From the NCBI GenBank assembly GCA_003215295.1, contig QCKN01000001.1, positions 1 to 64,000 on the forward strand: a DNA stretch of 64,000 nt, written 5' to 3'. The translations under genes were made by a program, and so were the position numbers. Position 1 is the first letter of the stretch; every line of letters begins with the position of its first letter. Positions 49,772 to 60,209 of the stretch are shown here, piece after piece. Source of the DNA: Prochlorococcus sp. AG-409-P03. GTDB taxonomy: Bacteria; Cyanobacteriota; Cyanobacteriia; PCC-6307; Cyanobiaceae. Below the pieces are notes generated by a model. It did no database searches and was not told where the DNA came from. It worked only from the letters and a program-made list of their open reading frames with translations.

Positions 49772-51089
49772 TAGGATCAGCAGAAAGTCTCATACAACGA
49801 AGCCCCGCCAAAAGAATCCATCCAGCAATGTTTAAGCGACTATCAAAAAAAGGCATATCTGATCCATGTAAGAAAAGAAGTGTAAAGCTTGCTGCCCACC
49901 AAGCTCTATCAAAAATAGTGCTAAAAAAATAGTTTCCAGTTTTACTGCCCCCCCCATGCAATAAGCCATTGGCCAAAGTAATAAATAATAATCCAACTAC
50001 TGTCCCAACTATTAACAAAGCAACTATGAAACCATGGCTTACAGCCAGCTCAAGTGGAAGATTGTGAGCATGACCGTGCCATAAACCTGTGCGCAAAGGA
50101 TAGAGCAGTGAAAAAGCTGCAGCACCCCAACCAATTAAGGGTCTCTCTGCTATCAACTGAATTGCTACTTGCCATTGATTTAAACGCGTAGCTTCTAACG
50201 GTCTTACATCCGCAAATCTCATATCATTTAATCGTGACCAAATGCTTTCTGGAACTACTCCACGTGCCCATTGCTGGATCTCAACAGCAATATTAGGAAG
50301 TACCGCCAGGCCAACCGGTATCAAAAACAAAGTCATCAGAGGAATTAACCAATTCCATTGCGCGGCACCTAACACAAAAGGAATAGCCAAAATCAAACCA
50401 GCCCAAGCATTTCGAGAGTCTGTAAGTATTAATGCAGCAACTATCCCTATCGAAATCAACAAAACAAAACTCCTAGAAAAACGATTTAAAGAAGGCTGCA
50501 GCAAACTGGCCAAAGCAAAAGGCCAAACGATTGCCAACCAAGAACCAGCAACATTTGCGTAATCAAAAAGACCAGAAAGACGGCCCTCTGGTTGGCCACC
50601 TAAATCAACAAACCAAACAATTAACCCATTGAACAAATGCCAAGGCCCTTCCCATCCCAACCAAAGCTGACCAAAGCCCGTTATCAGAACGGGAATAGTC
50701 CCAGACACAAAGCAAAAGGCAGCACGTTTTCTTTCTTCAGCAGTTAACAAATAAGTCTGAAAACTCCAAAAAAACCAAAAAAATGGCAACCAATTTGCAA
50801 GTCCGACCCAAGCAAGCCATCCCGAATAAGAAAAAAAACAACCGACAAGCATCAAGCATCCGGCAACTAACAAGGGATAGTTCCAGGGATCTCGCAAATA
50901 TGGCAGAGGACCTCTAAATCGTGTCCGGCATAAAGCAAACAACAAAAATAGAGCAGCCACAAATGCGGACGAAGGTAAGAAAAAAAGACCTAATTGGAAA
51001 CAATTCCAGCCTAAAGAGTCCGGTAAAGAGGGTTGAGCATTATCCATCAGAACAAAGAGGATCACTAAAAAAACAACATTGAGGCTCAA
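49755..51089 (-). CDS. O-antigen ligase/IctB-like membrane protein
   Basis: 444 residues with about ten membrane segments. The Wzy_C/O-antigen ligase pattern includes D-S-R-N-A-W-A-G near 228-235 and, after a large external loop near 283-325, R-P-L-I-G-W-G-A-A-A-F near 310-320 and A-H-N-L-P-L-E-L near 340-347. IctB, once proposed as a cyanobacterial bicarbonate transporter, belongs to this family, but ligase-like polymer export is as likely. ATG start at 51089. It is divergent from the FAD oxidoreductase. Confidence 0.8.
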   Translation of the reverse strand: MSLNVVFLVILFVLMDNAQPSLPDSLGWNCFQLGLFFLPSSAFVAALFLLFALCRTRFRGPLPYLRDPWNYPLLVAGCLMLVGCFFSYSGWLAWVGLANWLPFFWFFWSFQTYLLTAEERKRAAFCFVSGTIPVLITGFGQLWLGWEGPWHLFNGLIVWFVDLGGQPEGRLSGLFDYANVAGSWLAIVWPFALASLLQPSLNRFSRSFVLLISIGIVAALILTDSRNAWAGLILAIPFVLGAAQWNWLIPLMTLFLIPVGLAVLPNIAVEIQQWARGVVPESIWSRLNDMRFADVRPLEATRLNQWQVAIQLIAERPLIGWGAAAFSLLYPLRTGLWHGHAHNLPLELAVSHGFIVALLIVGTVVGLLFITLANGLLHGGGSKTGNYFFSTIFDRAWWAASFTLLFLHGSDMPFFDSRLNIAGWILLAGLRCMRLSADPIKVPF

Positions 51090-51371
51090 GACATACGGAA
51101 GTCATATCAGGCGTAATCCAAATGGGCTTAAAAACACCATACGTTAATTTCAATTCCATTTACAATCAAAACAACTCTGACCCAAAAGAATTGGTTAGGC
51201 AATATATTATTCTAAATTAGTTGTTAATATGAAATGTAATGGAGGTAATGAAAAGTAAACCTAAGCGAATCAATATTTTCTTCTAAAAAAATTTCAAATT
51301 AACGGATCTAAAATCTATGAAAAATAAATTTTTTATGCTACTTAAATCATTATTCAATAATCAGGCAAAAC

Positions 51372-52478
51372 ATGACTAAAGAAAACAAAAAAATTACTGT
51401 TATTGGTGGGGGTGTAATAGGTAGTGCAACAGCATGGCATTTAGCAGATCTTGGATACAATGTACAGATTATTGATCCACAATTTGATCAAGTAGTTAAT
51501 CGGTCAGGAGGACTAAATGGCAGCCAAGCTTCACTTGGAATACTTATGGGTTATGTATTCACAAAAAACAAAGGAAGAGCCTGGCAGCTAAGAAAACGCA
51601 GCATGGAGCTATGGCCAACATGGATTTGTAAACTTGATTCTACCGAAACTCCTCTCAAATTAGCTAAGCCACTCATAAAACTCGCTTCGTCATCCATAGA
51701 AGCAGCACAAATGGAAGACCTAATAAAACAACGGCCGCACTCAGGCTTAGAGCTCTTAAAAGAAAAATACTCATCCAAAGTAATTAGTCATCCTTGGCCT
51801 GAGAGTAATTACGGAGGAATCATCTCTCATGGAGATGGTTACATTAATCCACTCAAACTTCTCCTCAATCTACAAAATAAGCTAACAAAATTAAAAGTTC
51901 AAAAAATAGCAAGTTCTGTATGTTCTATCGCCAGGGGAAGCACAAAAACAAATCTAAAATGGGAACTTTATCTATCTAATGGTTTGACAATAAATACAAA
52001 TAATTTAGTGATATGTACCGCAATAGGTACATCCAAACTATTAAAAAATTTAGGTTATGACATTTTGATGGAGCCAATTCTTGGTCAGGCGCTAGAAGTA
52101 GAATTACAATCCTCGAACAAAGACTGGAACGGTTGGCCTGCTGTACTTATGAGTCAAGGAGTAAACTTTATTCCTCATAAAAAGAATCGAATAATAATAG
52201 GTGCAACACTTGAGCCAGGGCACAAAGCAAATATAAACTGTTTACAAGCAATGCTCAAACTAAATGGGGTGGCTCCTGATTGGCTACTATCAGCCTCAAT
52301 AATTAATCAATGGGAAGGCGTGCGTGCAAAGCCTGTAGGAAAGCCTGCACCTCTCCTAGAAACCCTTGAGCCTGGCCTAATAATTGCAACTGCTCATTAT
52401 CGAAATGGAATCTTACTAGCTCCTGCAAGTGCAGAATGGGTTGGGCAAGAAGTTAATAAACAGAATAGTGGTAAATGA
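51372..52478 (+). CDS. FAD-dependent amino acid oxidase/dehydrogenase (DAO family)
   Basis: 368 residues. An N-terminal FAD Rossmann motif is V-I-G-G-G-V-I-G-S-A-T-A-W-H-L-A-D-L-G near 10-28. The DAO-family G-D-G-Y-I-N-P near 154-160 and C-terminal G-V-R-A-K-P-V-G-K-P near 315-324 place it with DadA/ThiO/glycine oxidase enzymes. Substrate may be a D-amino acid or glycine (ThiO, for thiamine); no other thi gene is near. ATG start; a 20-codon frame (51317-51379) overlaps its start but looks accidental. Confidence 0.8.
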   Translation: MTKENKKITVIGGGVIGSATAWHLADLGYNVQIIDPQFDQVVNRSGGLNGSQASLGILMGYVFTKNKGRAWQLRKRSMELWPTWICKLDSTETPLKLAKPLIKLASSSIEAAQMEDLIKQRPHSGLELLKEKYSSKVISHPWPESNYGGIISHGDGYINPLKLLLNLQNKLTKLKVQKIASSVCSIARGSTKTNLKWELYLSNGLTINTNNLVICTAIGTSKLLKNLGYDILMEPILGQALEVELQSSNKDWNGWPAVLMSQGVNFIPHKKNRIIIGATLEPGHKANINCLQAMLKLNGVAPDWLLSASIINQWEGVRAKPVGKPAPLLETLEPGLIIATAHYRNGILLAPASAEWVGQEVNKQNSGK

Positions 52479-52555
52479 AGTAAAGAGACTCACTCAGGTG
52501 TCAAGTAATCGCTCAATTTTTAAAGTAACAGGAATCTTTTCAGCATCTAAGAGCT

Positions 52556-54451
52556 TTACTTTGATTCAGTAAACTCTGCATCAATAACATCATCACCAGA
52601 TTCAGTAGATGATTGACTTTCGCCTTCCGGTGAAGGTGTATTTGCAGCTCCAGCTTGTTGATATACCGAGGCCCCTAAAGTATAAAGTTCCTGCTGAAGC
52701 TCAGCCAAAAGGGACTTCATTGTTTCAAAGTCATCTTTTTCAGTCGCCTCTTTTAATTTTATACGCTTATCTTCAACCTTAGCTTTTGCCTCTGAATCAA
52801 CTTTATCGCCTAACTCACCTAATTGCTTTTCAGTCTGATAAACCAGTGTTTCTGCCTGATTCTTAATATCAATACGTTCACGCTTCTCTTTATCAGCTGA
52901 AGCATTAGTTTCAGCATCTTTAACCATCTTATCAACCTCATTTTCAGAAAGAGTAGAAGCTCCTGTAATAGAAATACTTTGCTCTTTACCACTTCCTTTA
53001 TCTTTGGCCGTAACACTTAAAATGCCATTTGCATCTATATCAAAAGTGACCTCTATTTGAGGGACACCTCTAGGAGCCGGTGGAATACCATCTAAGCGAA
53101 AAGTTCCTAAACTCTTATTGTCAGATGCCATTTCACGTTCGCCTTGAAGAACGTGTATTTCAACATTTGTTTGACCATCTACTGCAGTTGAATAAGTTTC
53201 GGCCTTTTTAGTAGGCACAGTTGTATTACGAGTAATCATCTTAGTCATAACTCCACCAAGTGTTTCCACGCCTAACGAAAGTGGTGTGACATCTAACAGC
53301 AAAATATCTTTCACTTCACCAGCCAATACGCCACCTTGAATGGCAGCACCTACTGCAACGACTTCATCTGGATTAACAGTTTGATTAGGGTCTTTGCCAG
53401 TAACTCGTTTTACTAGCTCCTGAACAGAAGGCATGCGGGTTGAACCGCCCACCATCACAATCTCATCAAGTTCACCAGAAGATAGCTTTGCATCCTTCAA
53501 AGCCTGTTCTACAGGAACGCGACAGCGGTCAATCAAATTAGACGCCAACTCCTCAAATTTAGCTCTAGTAAGAGTTAAATCCAAATGCTTAGGCCCTTCT
53601 GGTGTAGCAGTAATAAAAGGAAGATTTATCTCACTTTGAGTAGCGTTAGAAAGCTCAATTTTGGCCTTCTCAGCTGCCTCAGTAAGGCGTTGTAATGCCT
53701 GTTTATCTTGTCTCAAATCAATCCCTTCATTACTTTTAAATGCTTCAGCAAGATGGTCAACGATCACTTTGTCGAAATCATCCCCTCCAAGGTGGGTATC
53801 ACCAGAAGTAGAAAGCACTTCAAAAACACCATCTCCTACCTCAAGTACAGAGACATCAAAGGTTCCTCCTCCTAAGTCAAAAACTAAAATTCTCTCATTA
53901 CTCTTCTTATCAAGTCCATAAGCAAGAGCAGCCGCTGTTGGCTCATTAATTATTCTGAGAACCTCAAGTCCTGCGATCTTCCCTGCATCCTTTGTGGCTT
54001 GACGCTGAGAATCATTGAAATAAGCAGGAACAGTAATCACTGCTTGTGTGACATTTTCTCCTAGATATTTACCCGCATCCTCAGATAACTTACGCAACAC
54101 TTGTGCGCTCATCTCCTCCGGAGAAAACTGTTTGTCAAGTATGGGACACTTCAATTTCACACTGGATCCTGATTTCTCAACTCCATAGCTCACTTCCTTT
54201 GACTCTTCATTCACCTCATCAACCCGCCGACCTACAAATCTTTTTGCAGAATAAAAAGTATTCTCAGGGTTCATGACTGCTTGGCGTTTAGCAATCTGAC
54301 CAACCAATTGATCCTGATTTTTTGTATAAGCAACAACTGAGGGAGTCGTTCGAAAGCCTTCCGCATTAGCAATGACCGTAGGCTTGCCACCCTCCATCAC
54401 AGCCACACAGCTGTTAGTAGTTCCCAGGTCAATGCCAACAACCTTCCCCAT
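52556..54451 (-). CDS. dnaK: Chaperone protein DnaK
   Basis: 631 residues. ATPase domain starts [15 protein letters not shown] and has [27 protein letters not shown] and [10 protein letters not shown]. The substrate-binding domain (about 390-505) has [11 protein letters not shown]. The acidic C-terminal tail ends [12 protein letters not shown], close to the E-E-V-D-type end of DnaK2. It folds proteins with DnaJ and GrpE, which are elsewhere. The minus-strand start is ATG 54451, divergent from aroE. Confidence 0.97.
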   Translation of the reverse strand: MGKVVGIDLGTTNSCVAVMEGGKPTVIANAEGFRTTPSVVAYTKNQDQLVGQIAKRQAVMNPENTFYSAKRFVGRRVDEVNEESKEVSYGVEKSGSSVKLKCPILDKQFSPEEMSAQVLRKLSEDAGKYLGENVTQAVITVPAYFNDSQRQATKDAGKIAGLEVLRIINEPTAAALAYGLDKKSNERILVFDLGGGTFDVSVLEVGDGVFEVLSTSGDTHLGGDDFDKVIVDHLAEAFKSNEGIDLRQDKQALQRLTEAAEKAKIELSNATQSEINLPFITATPEGPKHLDLTLTRAKFEELASNLIDRCRVPVEQALKDAKLSSGELDEIVMVGGSTRMPSVQELVKRVTGKDPNQTVNPDEVVAVGAAIQGGVLAGEVKDILLLDVTPLSLGVETLGGVMTKMITRNTTVPTKKAETYSTAVDGQTNVEIHVLQGEREMASDNKSLGTFRLDGIPPAPRGVPQIEVTFDIDANGILSVTAKDKGSGKEQSISITGASTLSENEVDKMVKDAETNASADKEKRERIDIKNQAETLVYQTEKQLGELGDKVDSEAKAKVEDKRIKLKEATEKDDFETMKSLLAELQQELYTLGASVYQQAGAANTPSPEGESQSSTESGDDVIDAEFTESK

Positions 54452-54571
54452 GAGTTAAGACTCCTAAAACTGCCTTTCTTGAACAAAGACATCCTCGGCA
54501 GTTAGACCGCTTCGACGCGAGGTGTGGTTCCCGAACAGTTAACAGGGCAATCTGGTCTAGAAACCAAAATT

Positions 54572-55483
54572 ATGAGCATGATTGGAGGAAAAACTAAATT
54601 GATTGGCCTGCTAGGGCAACCGGTAAGTCATTCAATCTCACCTGTCATCCATAATGCAGCTCTAGCAGCAATGGATTTAGACTGGTGCTACATAGGTTTG
54701 CCATGTGACAGGCAAGACCTAAATACTGTTTGTAAAGCCCTTAAAGCTCTTAACTTTCAGGGCTTAAACGTGACCATTCCCCACAAGGAAAAAGCAAGAG
54801 ATATTTGCGATACAACCAGTTCCCTTGCTAAAAGAGTTGGCGCAGTCAATACATTGGTTCCTAACACCCAAGGAGGCTGGCACGGAACCAATACAGACGT
54901 AGAAGGATTCTTATCCCCTCTTAAAGAGAAAAAATTGAAAGGCGAAAATGCAGTTGTATTGGGTTCCGGCGGTAGCGCAAGAGCAGTAGTAGCAGGGTTA
55001 CAAGATCTCAATCTCCAACAAATATGTATTGTTAGTCGTAATAAGAAAAAATTACAAAGCCTTATAGAACAATTAAACCAGCAACCATTAAATAACTCAA
55101 ACTCTAAGAGAACAACTTTAAAAGGAGCCTTGGAAAACAATATTGAGCTACATGAACTAATCAACAATGCAGGCCTAATTATTAATACAACACCTGTAGG
55201 GATGAACACAAACCCACAACCAACCAATATTGCTGACTTAATTCCTTTTGGGGAAAAAATCTGGAACGAGAGTCTTACCCCATCCACAATTCTTTATGAC
55301 CTAATTTATACACCAAGACCAACTGAATGGCTCAAATTAGGTGCCAAGGTTGGCTGCCAGCAGATTGATGGTCTAGAAATGCTTATCCAGCAAGGAGCTG
55401 CGTCATTAAAACTTTGGTGTGGTATTAAAGAAATACCAATCGAAATCATGAGAAGAGCAGCTAAACGCTCTCTATCGATCTAA
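54572..55483 (+). CDS. aroE: Shikimate dehydrogenase
   Basis: 303 residues from ATG 54572 (a GTG at 54524 adds 16 residues without family likeness). N-terminal substrate site: L-G-Q-P-V-S-H-S-I-S-P-V-I-H-N. The catalytic lysine lies in N-V-T-I-P-H-K-E near 69-76, and D-x-E-G-F near 110. The NADP Rossmann motif is V-L-G-S-G-G-S-A-R-A-V near 130-140. It reduces 3-dehydroshikimate to shikimate. The Tic20-like gene follows 24 bases later. Confidence 0.95.
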   Translation: MSMIGGKTKLIGLLGQPVSHSISPVIHNAALAAMDLDWCYIGLPCDRQDLNTVCKALKALNFQGLNVTIPHKEKARDICDTTSSLAKRVGAVNTLVPNTQGGWHGTNTDVEGFLSPLKEKKLKGENAVVLGSGGSARAVVAGLQDLNLQQICIVSRNKKKLQSLIEQLNQQPLNNSNSKRTTLKGALENNIELHELINNAGLIINTTPVGMNTNPQPTNIADLIPFGEKIWNESLTPSTILYDLIYTPRPTEWLKLGAKVGCQQIDGLEMLIQQGAASLKLWCGIKEIPIEIMRRAAKRSLSI

Positions 55484-55507
55484 GGTCAAGTCAATTAATA
55501 AAAAAAG

Positions 55508-55966
55508 ATGACTCCTATATGGCAAAGGGTTGCAGCAATATTCATCTATTTGCTGCCTTGGAGCGATTCAATTCCATTTGGTAGAAATTTGTTTCTAGAG
55601 TTTTCGTTCCTTCAATGGCTTGCAATCCCAGCCTTACCAATAGTTCTTATTGAGCAGGCAATTCCTTTTGGTAGTTTGATCTTGTTTTTTGTTCTTTTCT
55701 TAACCGTCGTTCGCAACCCAAACGTTCCTTACTTCGTACGTTTTAACACTCTGCAAGCCATCCTTCTCGATATTGGTGTAGTAATTATCAGCTACGCATT
55801 TCAGATCATTCTTCAACCTTTTGCAGGAGGAATCATCGTTCGAACCCTATCTAGCACAGTGTTTTTAGGCATTCTGGCAATGGTGGTTTTTTCGATTAGC
55901 GAATGCATTCAAGGAAAAGAACCAGATATTCCCTGGATCAGCGAAGCAGTAAAAATCCAAATTTAA
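55508..55966 (+). CDS. Tic20-like membrane protein (Ycf60 family)
   Basis: 152 residues with four membrane segments. The conserved blocks Y-L-L-P-W-S-D-S-I-P-F-G near 14-25 and F-V-R-F-N-T-L-Q-A-I-L-L-D near 77-89 are typical of the cyanobacterial homologues of the chloroplast inner-envelope translocon component Tic20. The free-living role is unknown. ATG start. It is followed 82 bases later by rpsF. Confidence 0.9.
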   Translation: MTPIWQRVAAIFIYLLPWSDSIPFGRNLFLEFSFLQWLAIPALPIVLIEQAIPFGSLILFFVLFLTVVRNPNVPYFVRFNTLQAILLDIGVVIISYAFQIILQPFAGGIIVRTLSSTVFLGILAMVVFSISECIQGKEPDIPWISEAVKIQI

Positions 55967-56048
55967 TGACCAGAACAACCATAAAGAGATAAGGTAGGGG
56001 CTCCGTCGCTCATTTCACTGAGCCCTAAGTCCCTGTCGGAAAGCCTTC

Positions 56049-56450
56049 ATGACTAACAAGCCCTACTACGAAACGATGTACATCCTCCGTCCGGATATCC
56101 CGGAAGAGGAAGTAGAAAGTCACCTAACAAAATATAGTGAGGTTCTGACTAATACTGGTGCAGAGATTTTAGATAATCAAATGCGCGGAAAAAGAAGGCT
56201 GGCTTATCCAATCTCAAAGCATAAGGAAGGGATTTATGTGCAATTAAGCCATAATGGCGACGGTCAGCAAGTAGCTGTTTTAGAAAAAGCAATGCGTCTT
56301 AGTGAGGATGTCATCCGTTATCTAACAGTTAAGCAAGATGGGCCATTACCAACCCCTCGAGCAACAACAAATAATGATCAAAGTGATAAACAAGAATCGA
56401 AAGAGAATAAAGAAGCTACTTCAGAAGAAGATAGCAAATCAAAAGATTAA
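56049..56450 (+). CDS. rpsF: 30S ribosomal protein bS6
   Basis: 133 residues: the usual S6 core ([11 protein letters not shown] near 6-16, G-K-R-R-L-A-Y-P-I near 47-55, G-x-Y-V-Q-L-S) plus a charged, disordered C-terminal tail of about 35 residues rich in Lys, Glu and Ser, common in marine picocyanobacteria. It binds S18 and 16S rRNA. The TAA stop is inside a 24-base AT hairpin shared with argG. Confidence 0.96.
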   Translation: MTNKPYYETMYILRPDIPEEEVESHLTKYSEVLTNTGAEILDNQMRGKRRLAYPISKHKEGIYVQLSHNGDGQQVAVLEKAMRLSEDVIRYLTVKQDGPLPTPRATTNNDQSDKQESKENKEATSEEDSKSKD

Positions 56451-56472
56451 TTAAAATAGCTGTATTTTAATT
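56449..56472. terminator. AT-rich hairpin overlapping both rpsF and argG stops
   Basis: AATTAAAATA (56449-56458) and TATTTTAATT (56463-56472) are perfect 10-base inverted copies with loop GCTG. It covers the stop of rpsF (56448-56450) and the stop of argG (56467-56469). It may act as a bidirectional terminator, though the stem is A/T only and so weak. Confidence 0.5.
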
Positions 56473-57687
56473 GTCAATATCAAAGGTTTTTCTCGCTGAT
56501 GCCCATAGCCTTGTAGGAAGTCCCCATATATAAATAAATCCTTCGGCTGCTCGATGGTTAAATTGATCATTACAGCCATAAGTTGCCATATCAGGCATAT
56601 AAAGGCTACTGGTATTTGAAGATCGTCCTATAACAGTTGCATTACCTTTATGCAATCGAATTCTCACAAGACCATTAACATAGCCCTGTGTTCGATCAAT
56701 AAAACCATCTAAAGCGTCTTTTAAAGGACTAAACCATAAGCCTTGATAAACCAAATCTGACCATTGCCTCTCTATTTGACTCTTTAAGCGCAATACATCA
56801 GCGGAAAGCGTCAAACTTTCTATTTCTTGATGAGCTCGTATCAGCAGAAGCAAGCCAGGAGTTTCATAAATTTCCCTACTTTTAATGCCTACAACCCTAT
56901 TTTCGATAATATCAATACGACCAAAACCATGCTTCCCAGCAATAGTGTTTGCAAGTCGAATTAAAGAAACTGGATCTAATTCTTTACCATCAATAGCAAC
57001 TGGATTACCCTCTTCAAAAGTTATTTCTATCTCCTGACATTGATCAGGTGCATCATCTATAGATGATGTCATCGCAAATACTTCTTCCAAAGGAGCAACC
57101 ATTGGATCTTCAAGAGGACCTGCTTCAACGCTGCGACCTAATAAATTCAGATCAATCGAATAAGGAGACTTTTTACTAACTGGGGTTGTAATTCCACAAC
57201 CCTCTCCATACGCAATCGTCTCTTCTCTACTCATTCCCCATTCTCGAGCAGGAGTCAAAATTTTTAAATCTGGCGCCAGAGCACCTATAGCCACATCAAA
57301 GCGAACTTGATCATTGCCTTTACCAGTACAACCATGTGCAACCGCATCTGCACCCACCTTCCTTGCAACTGAAACCAATTCACGAGCTATGAGCGGTCTC
57401 GCTAATGCCGTAGACAATGGATATCGACCTTCATAAAGAGCATTCGCACGAATAGCTGGATATGCAAACTCTTTAATGAAGCATTGAACTAAATCACCCA
57501 CCAATGACTGAGTTGCCCCAGCGCGAAGAGCTTTCTTTCGAATTGGCTCTAATTCATCACCTTGTCCAAGATCTGCTGCAAAAGCCACTACCTCGTTTAT
57601 GCCATATTCCTTTTTCAGATACGGAATACAAACGCTGGTGTCGACTCCACCTGAATAAGCCAACACAACACGCTTAGCAAGACCCAT
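56467..57687 (-). CDS. argG: Argininosuccinate synthase
   Basis: 406 residues. The ATP pyrophosphatase motif A-Y-S-G-G-V-D-T-S near 10-18 is followed by [23 protein letters not shown] near 119-131 and K-K-S-P-Y-S-I-D-x-N-L near 189-199. It joins citrulline and aspartate in arginine synthesis. ATG start. It faces the rpsF gene end to end, with a shared hairpin at the stops. Confidence 0.97.
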   Translation of the reverse strand: MGLAKRVVLAYSGGVDTSVCIPYLKKEYGINEVVAFAADLGQGDELEPIRKKALRAGATQSLVGDLVQCFIKEFAYPAIRANALYEGRYPLSTALARPLIARELVSVARKVGADAVAHGCTGKGNDQVRFDVAIGALAPDLKILTPAREWGMSREETIAYGEGCGITTPVSKKSPYSIDLNLLGRSVEAGPLEDPMVAPLEEVFAMTSSIDDAPDQCQEIEITFEEGNPVAIDGKELDPVSLIRLANTIAGKHGFGRIDIIENRVVGIKSREIYETPGLLLLIRAHQEIESLTLSADVLRLKSQIERQWSDLVYQGLWFSPLKDALDGFIDRTQGYVNGLVRIRLHKGNATVIGRSSNTSSLYMPDMATYGCNDQFNHRAAEGFIYIWGLPTRLWASARKTFDIDN

Positions 57688-58099
57688 CAGACAGACCCGT
57701 GGAGAAAAACGAAAGAACTTTCATAGTCAATAATATGAGCCTATTAGAAATTTGAATATCCAAAATCAACAAATAACTAGTAGCCTCAAGTCTAGGAAAA
57801 AATACCTACAAGAAATAAGCAGACCAAAAAAATACGCATCAAGCCTTGTCAGTGTTGACTAGTAGAAATTCACAATTTTAATAAAGAAAAACTACTATTC
57901 AAAAAATTATAAATCTATAAATACCAACTGGAGAGCTAATTGACTGCCATCAATTTACAAGAGCAGGCAAGCAAAAAGCTATGCCCTCAAAGGCTTTGAA
58001 CTATAAATGCAAATAAGAAATCGTCTCACTAAAAGTGTTGGTAAAAGCCGAAAACCGAAATCAAGCACATCCACTTAACTGTGAACCAAATAGCTAAAC
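57688..58099. other. Gap upstream of argG without recognised gene
   Basis: An AT-rich stretch holding the argG promoter region on the minus strand. No ORF with a plausible start, no tRNA and no repeat was seen. The right half of the gap is described separately as a candidate RNA. Confidence 0.6.
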
Positions 58100-58440
58100 A
58101 TGGCAATGCGTGTAAAAACCGATTGTCTTCTTCACCTAATGGTAGGAAGCTAAATGCATAGATCACGGAGGCGTCCATGGACGACACGCCACCAGAGACT
58201 GCTTAGAAGCAAGCTGAATTAGGCTCCTGCTCCAACAGTCTTCACCTATATGTGGGCTATTCGTCTGTTTTGGCATTTTCAATTAGTAAGCCAAAACAAT
58301 CGACACTCCTCTGCATCGTCTTAGGTGCCCTTAAAGGAGATCAGCCAAACCCCTGAAACGCTGGCCCCAGGTTGCCAAACCTCAGAAGCTTCAAGGATCT
58401 CTAAATAAAAGACCGCTCTCTGCTAAAGAGGCGGTCTTTT
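58100..58440 (+). ncRNA. Candidate structured RNA ending in a strong terminator
   Basis: No convincing ORF exists here, but there are several hairpins in a row: GGCGT/ACGCC (58170-58190), AGACTG/CAGTCT (58196-58241), a perfect 9-base TGTTTTGGC/GCCAAAACA (58266-58298), GAGATC/GATCTC (58337-58401) enclosing AGGTT-GCCA-AACCT (58369-58382), and a terminator (58408-58439). It does not show the conserved cores of RNase P RNA, tmRNA or SRP RNA. The 5' end is a guess and the strand is inferred from the terminator's T-run, which also exists in the other direction. Confidence 0.4.
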
Positions 58441-58445
58441 ATTTT
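58408..58445. terminator. Strong intrinsic terminator, usable from both sides
   Basis: AAAGACCGC (58408-58416) pairs with GCGGTCTTT (58431-58439), with additional partial pairing inside, followed by TATTTT. The A-run on the left makes it work for minus-strand transcripts too, so it can end the small membrane-protein gene at 58500 as well as a plus-strand RNA. Confidence 0.85.
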
Positions 58446-58499
58446 GCTTTCAATTCAGAACAAGAAGCGAACCATAAATGCATGTAATGCAAACCACTT

Positions 58500-58724
58500 C
58501 TAACTGTCGGTCTGAAAACCTGAAAGAAGAATCCAACACCCCAATAACAATGAAGGGCCTAAAAGCAAACCAAAGACTAGAAGGGGTCTGACATGAAAAG
58601 GTTCAGGGTGATGCACACCCCAAAACCTCAAACCAAAGCTGACGAGCAATGCAAGGAGCCACATCAAAGCCATTAAAGGCAACTTAGAAGTCAAAGGAAA
58701 AATAAAAACTGATACATCATGCAT
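58500..58724 (-). CDS. Small conserved membrane protein
   Basis: 74 residues with two hydrophobic segments (about 13-32 and 46-68) separated by W-G-V-H-H-P-E-P-F-H-V-R-P, a His/Pro-rich turn. ATG start at 58724. No known domain. It is divergent from the DUF3134 gene, with 34 bases between the ATGs, and is followed by the strong terminator at 58408-58445. Function unknown. Confidence 0.65.
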   Translation of the reverse strand: MHDVSVFIFPLTSKLPLMALMWLLALLVSFGLRFWGVHHPEPFHVRPLLVFGLLLGPSLLLGCWILLSGFQTDS

Positions 58725-58758
58725 TATGTTGACTGATTAATTGGTATTAGTCCTACTG

Positions 58759-59040
58759 ATGAGCGACCTCGATAAGGTCAACCTAAGTGCACTGGATGGA
58801 ATTAATCCTGCACTGAAGCGTTACGGACGCAAAGATCCTGCGCCAGTGTTACCACTGCGAGAAGAGCCAGATCTTCTAACCTGGCTTGAAGCAAGCGGAA
58901 GGTTAGTTGCAGATGAAGACTCCAGCTCTCAGGAGGTCAGCACAGTCGAAGAAGAAGAGCTTTCAGCATTAATGGGAGAAAAAGAGGACTACAAAACTGA
59001 TGACGATGATGACCAAACAGAAGAAGACTGGGAAGAATAA
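58759..59040 (+). CDS. DUF3134 family protein
   Basis: 93 residues from ATG 58759 (a TTG at 58741 would add six). The conserved N-terminus N-P-A-L-K-R-Y-G-R-K-D-P-A-P-V-L-P-L-R-E-E-P-D-L-L-T-W-L-E-A-S-G-R-L is that of the small cyanobacterial family DUF3134; the C-terminal half is a highly acidic, disordered tail. No function is known. It precedes mraY by 63 bases. Confidence 0.8.
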   Translation: MSDLDKVNLSALDGINPALKRYGRKDPAPVLPLREEPDLLTWLEASGRLVADEDSSSQEVSTVEEEELSALMGEKEDYKTDDDDDQTEEDWEE

Positions 59041-59103
59041 TCAGAGTATTTTGTAGCCAATCAAAATCTCAAGAAACCTAATGAGCTTTCAAAACAATTT
59101 TGA

Positions 59104-60201
59104 ATGATTCCCAAATTCATGACCGGTTTGAAAAATCAGAATGTTTCTTTAAGTATCTTTTTATTAATTAGCATTGTTCTAGGAACTTGTTCCCTCGCAG
59201 ATAGATACGTAGTAAACAGCATTCTATCTCTTCCCCTCCTCTTAGGAATAGGGCTTTCTACAATAGTCACAAGCTTAGGAATTAAAATAACAAAAAAACT
59301 GAAATTAAATCAAAATATTAGAGAAGAAGGGCCCAAAAAGCACCAACAGAAGTCTGGAACGCCAACCATGGGAGGGCTAGTAATTGTACCCATTGGCTTA
59401 ATAGTTGGGAATGTAATTCAAAAAGAAATTAACCACCAATTAATTTTACTTAGTGTCTTGATAAGTGTAATGATGTTGATTGGAATAATCGATGATTGGA
59501 AAAGCTTGAAAGAAAAAAGAAATGCCGGTCTTAAGCCAAGAGAAAAATTATTACTTCAAGCAACTGCTGGATTACTATTCCTTATGTGCTCTAGTTCACA
59601 AGGCTGGATTCATTCCAATCTGGCCATAATACAAGGAATAAATATTAACGTTGGTATCTTAATTTGGCCTATTTCGATTTTCGTTTTGCTCGCTGAGACT
59701 AATGCCACAAACCTAACAGATGGGTTGGATGGGTTGGCTAGCGGATGTGGAGCTTTAGTCTTTACAGGTCTCGCTTTAGAGTTGGTACTCAGAGGAAGTC
59801 CTAGCGATTCTTCTATGGCAAGCTTTTCCATTGCCCTAGCAGGATCATGGCTAGGTTTTCTAATTCATAATCGAAAGCCAGCAAAAATCTTTATGGGCGA
59901 CACGGGATCACTACCGATGGGAGCAGCTTTAGCTGGAATTGCATTACTTTCAAATAGCCTTTGGACATTATTATTGATGGGTGGAGTTTTTCTCGCGGAA
60001 TCTTTGTCCGTCATCCTGCAGGTATCAATATTTAAGGCAACAAAAAAAATTTATGGAACTGGATATCGAGTTTTGAATATGGCGCCACTCCATCACCACT
60101 ATGAATTAGCTGGCATTAGTGAAGTTGACATAGTACATAGTTTCTGGCTAGCAACCTTTGGCTTAGTACTACTAGGTCTATTACTCCGTCCAACTATTTA
60201 A
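59104..60201 (+). CDS. mraY: Phospho-N-acetylmuramoyl-pentapeptide transferase
   Basis: 365 residues, about ten membrane segments. Motifs: [12 protein letters not shown] near 81-92, D-D-W near 130-132, [10 protein letters not shown] near 201-210, F-M-G-D-T-G-S near 264-270 and P-L-H-H-H-Y-E near 327-333, all essential for Mg-dependent transfer. It makes lipid I for peptidoglycan. ATG start. Confidence 0.95.
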   Translation: MIPKFMTGLKNQNVSLSIFLLISIVLGTCSLADRYVVNSILSLPLLLGIGLSTIVTSLGIKITKKLKLNQNIREEGPKKHQQKSGTPTMGGLVIVPIGLIVGNVIQKEINHQLILLSVLISVMMLIGIIDDWKSLKEKRNAGLKPREKLLLQATAGLLFLMCSSSQGWIHSNLAIIQGININVGILIWPISIFVLLAETNATNLTDGLDGLASGCGALVFTGLALELVLRGSPSDSSMASFSIALAGSWLGFLIHNRKPAKIFMGDTGSLPMGAALAGIALLSNSLWTLLLMGGVFLAESLSVILQVSIFKATKKIYGTGYRVLNMAPLHHHYELAGISEVDIVHSFWLATFGLVLLGLLLRPTI

Positions 60202-60209
60202 AATAACCA

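Noticed and set aside
51317-51379. 20-codon leader frame overlapping the FAD oxidoreductase start
   Set aside because: No ribosome site and A/T-driven composition; such short frames are expected by chance.
54757-55287. 176-codon minus-strand frame
   Set aside because: Antisense shadow of aroE, which has all its catalytic motifs.
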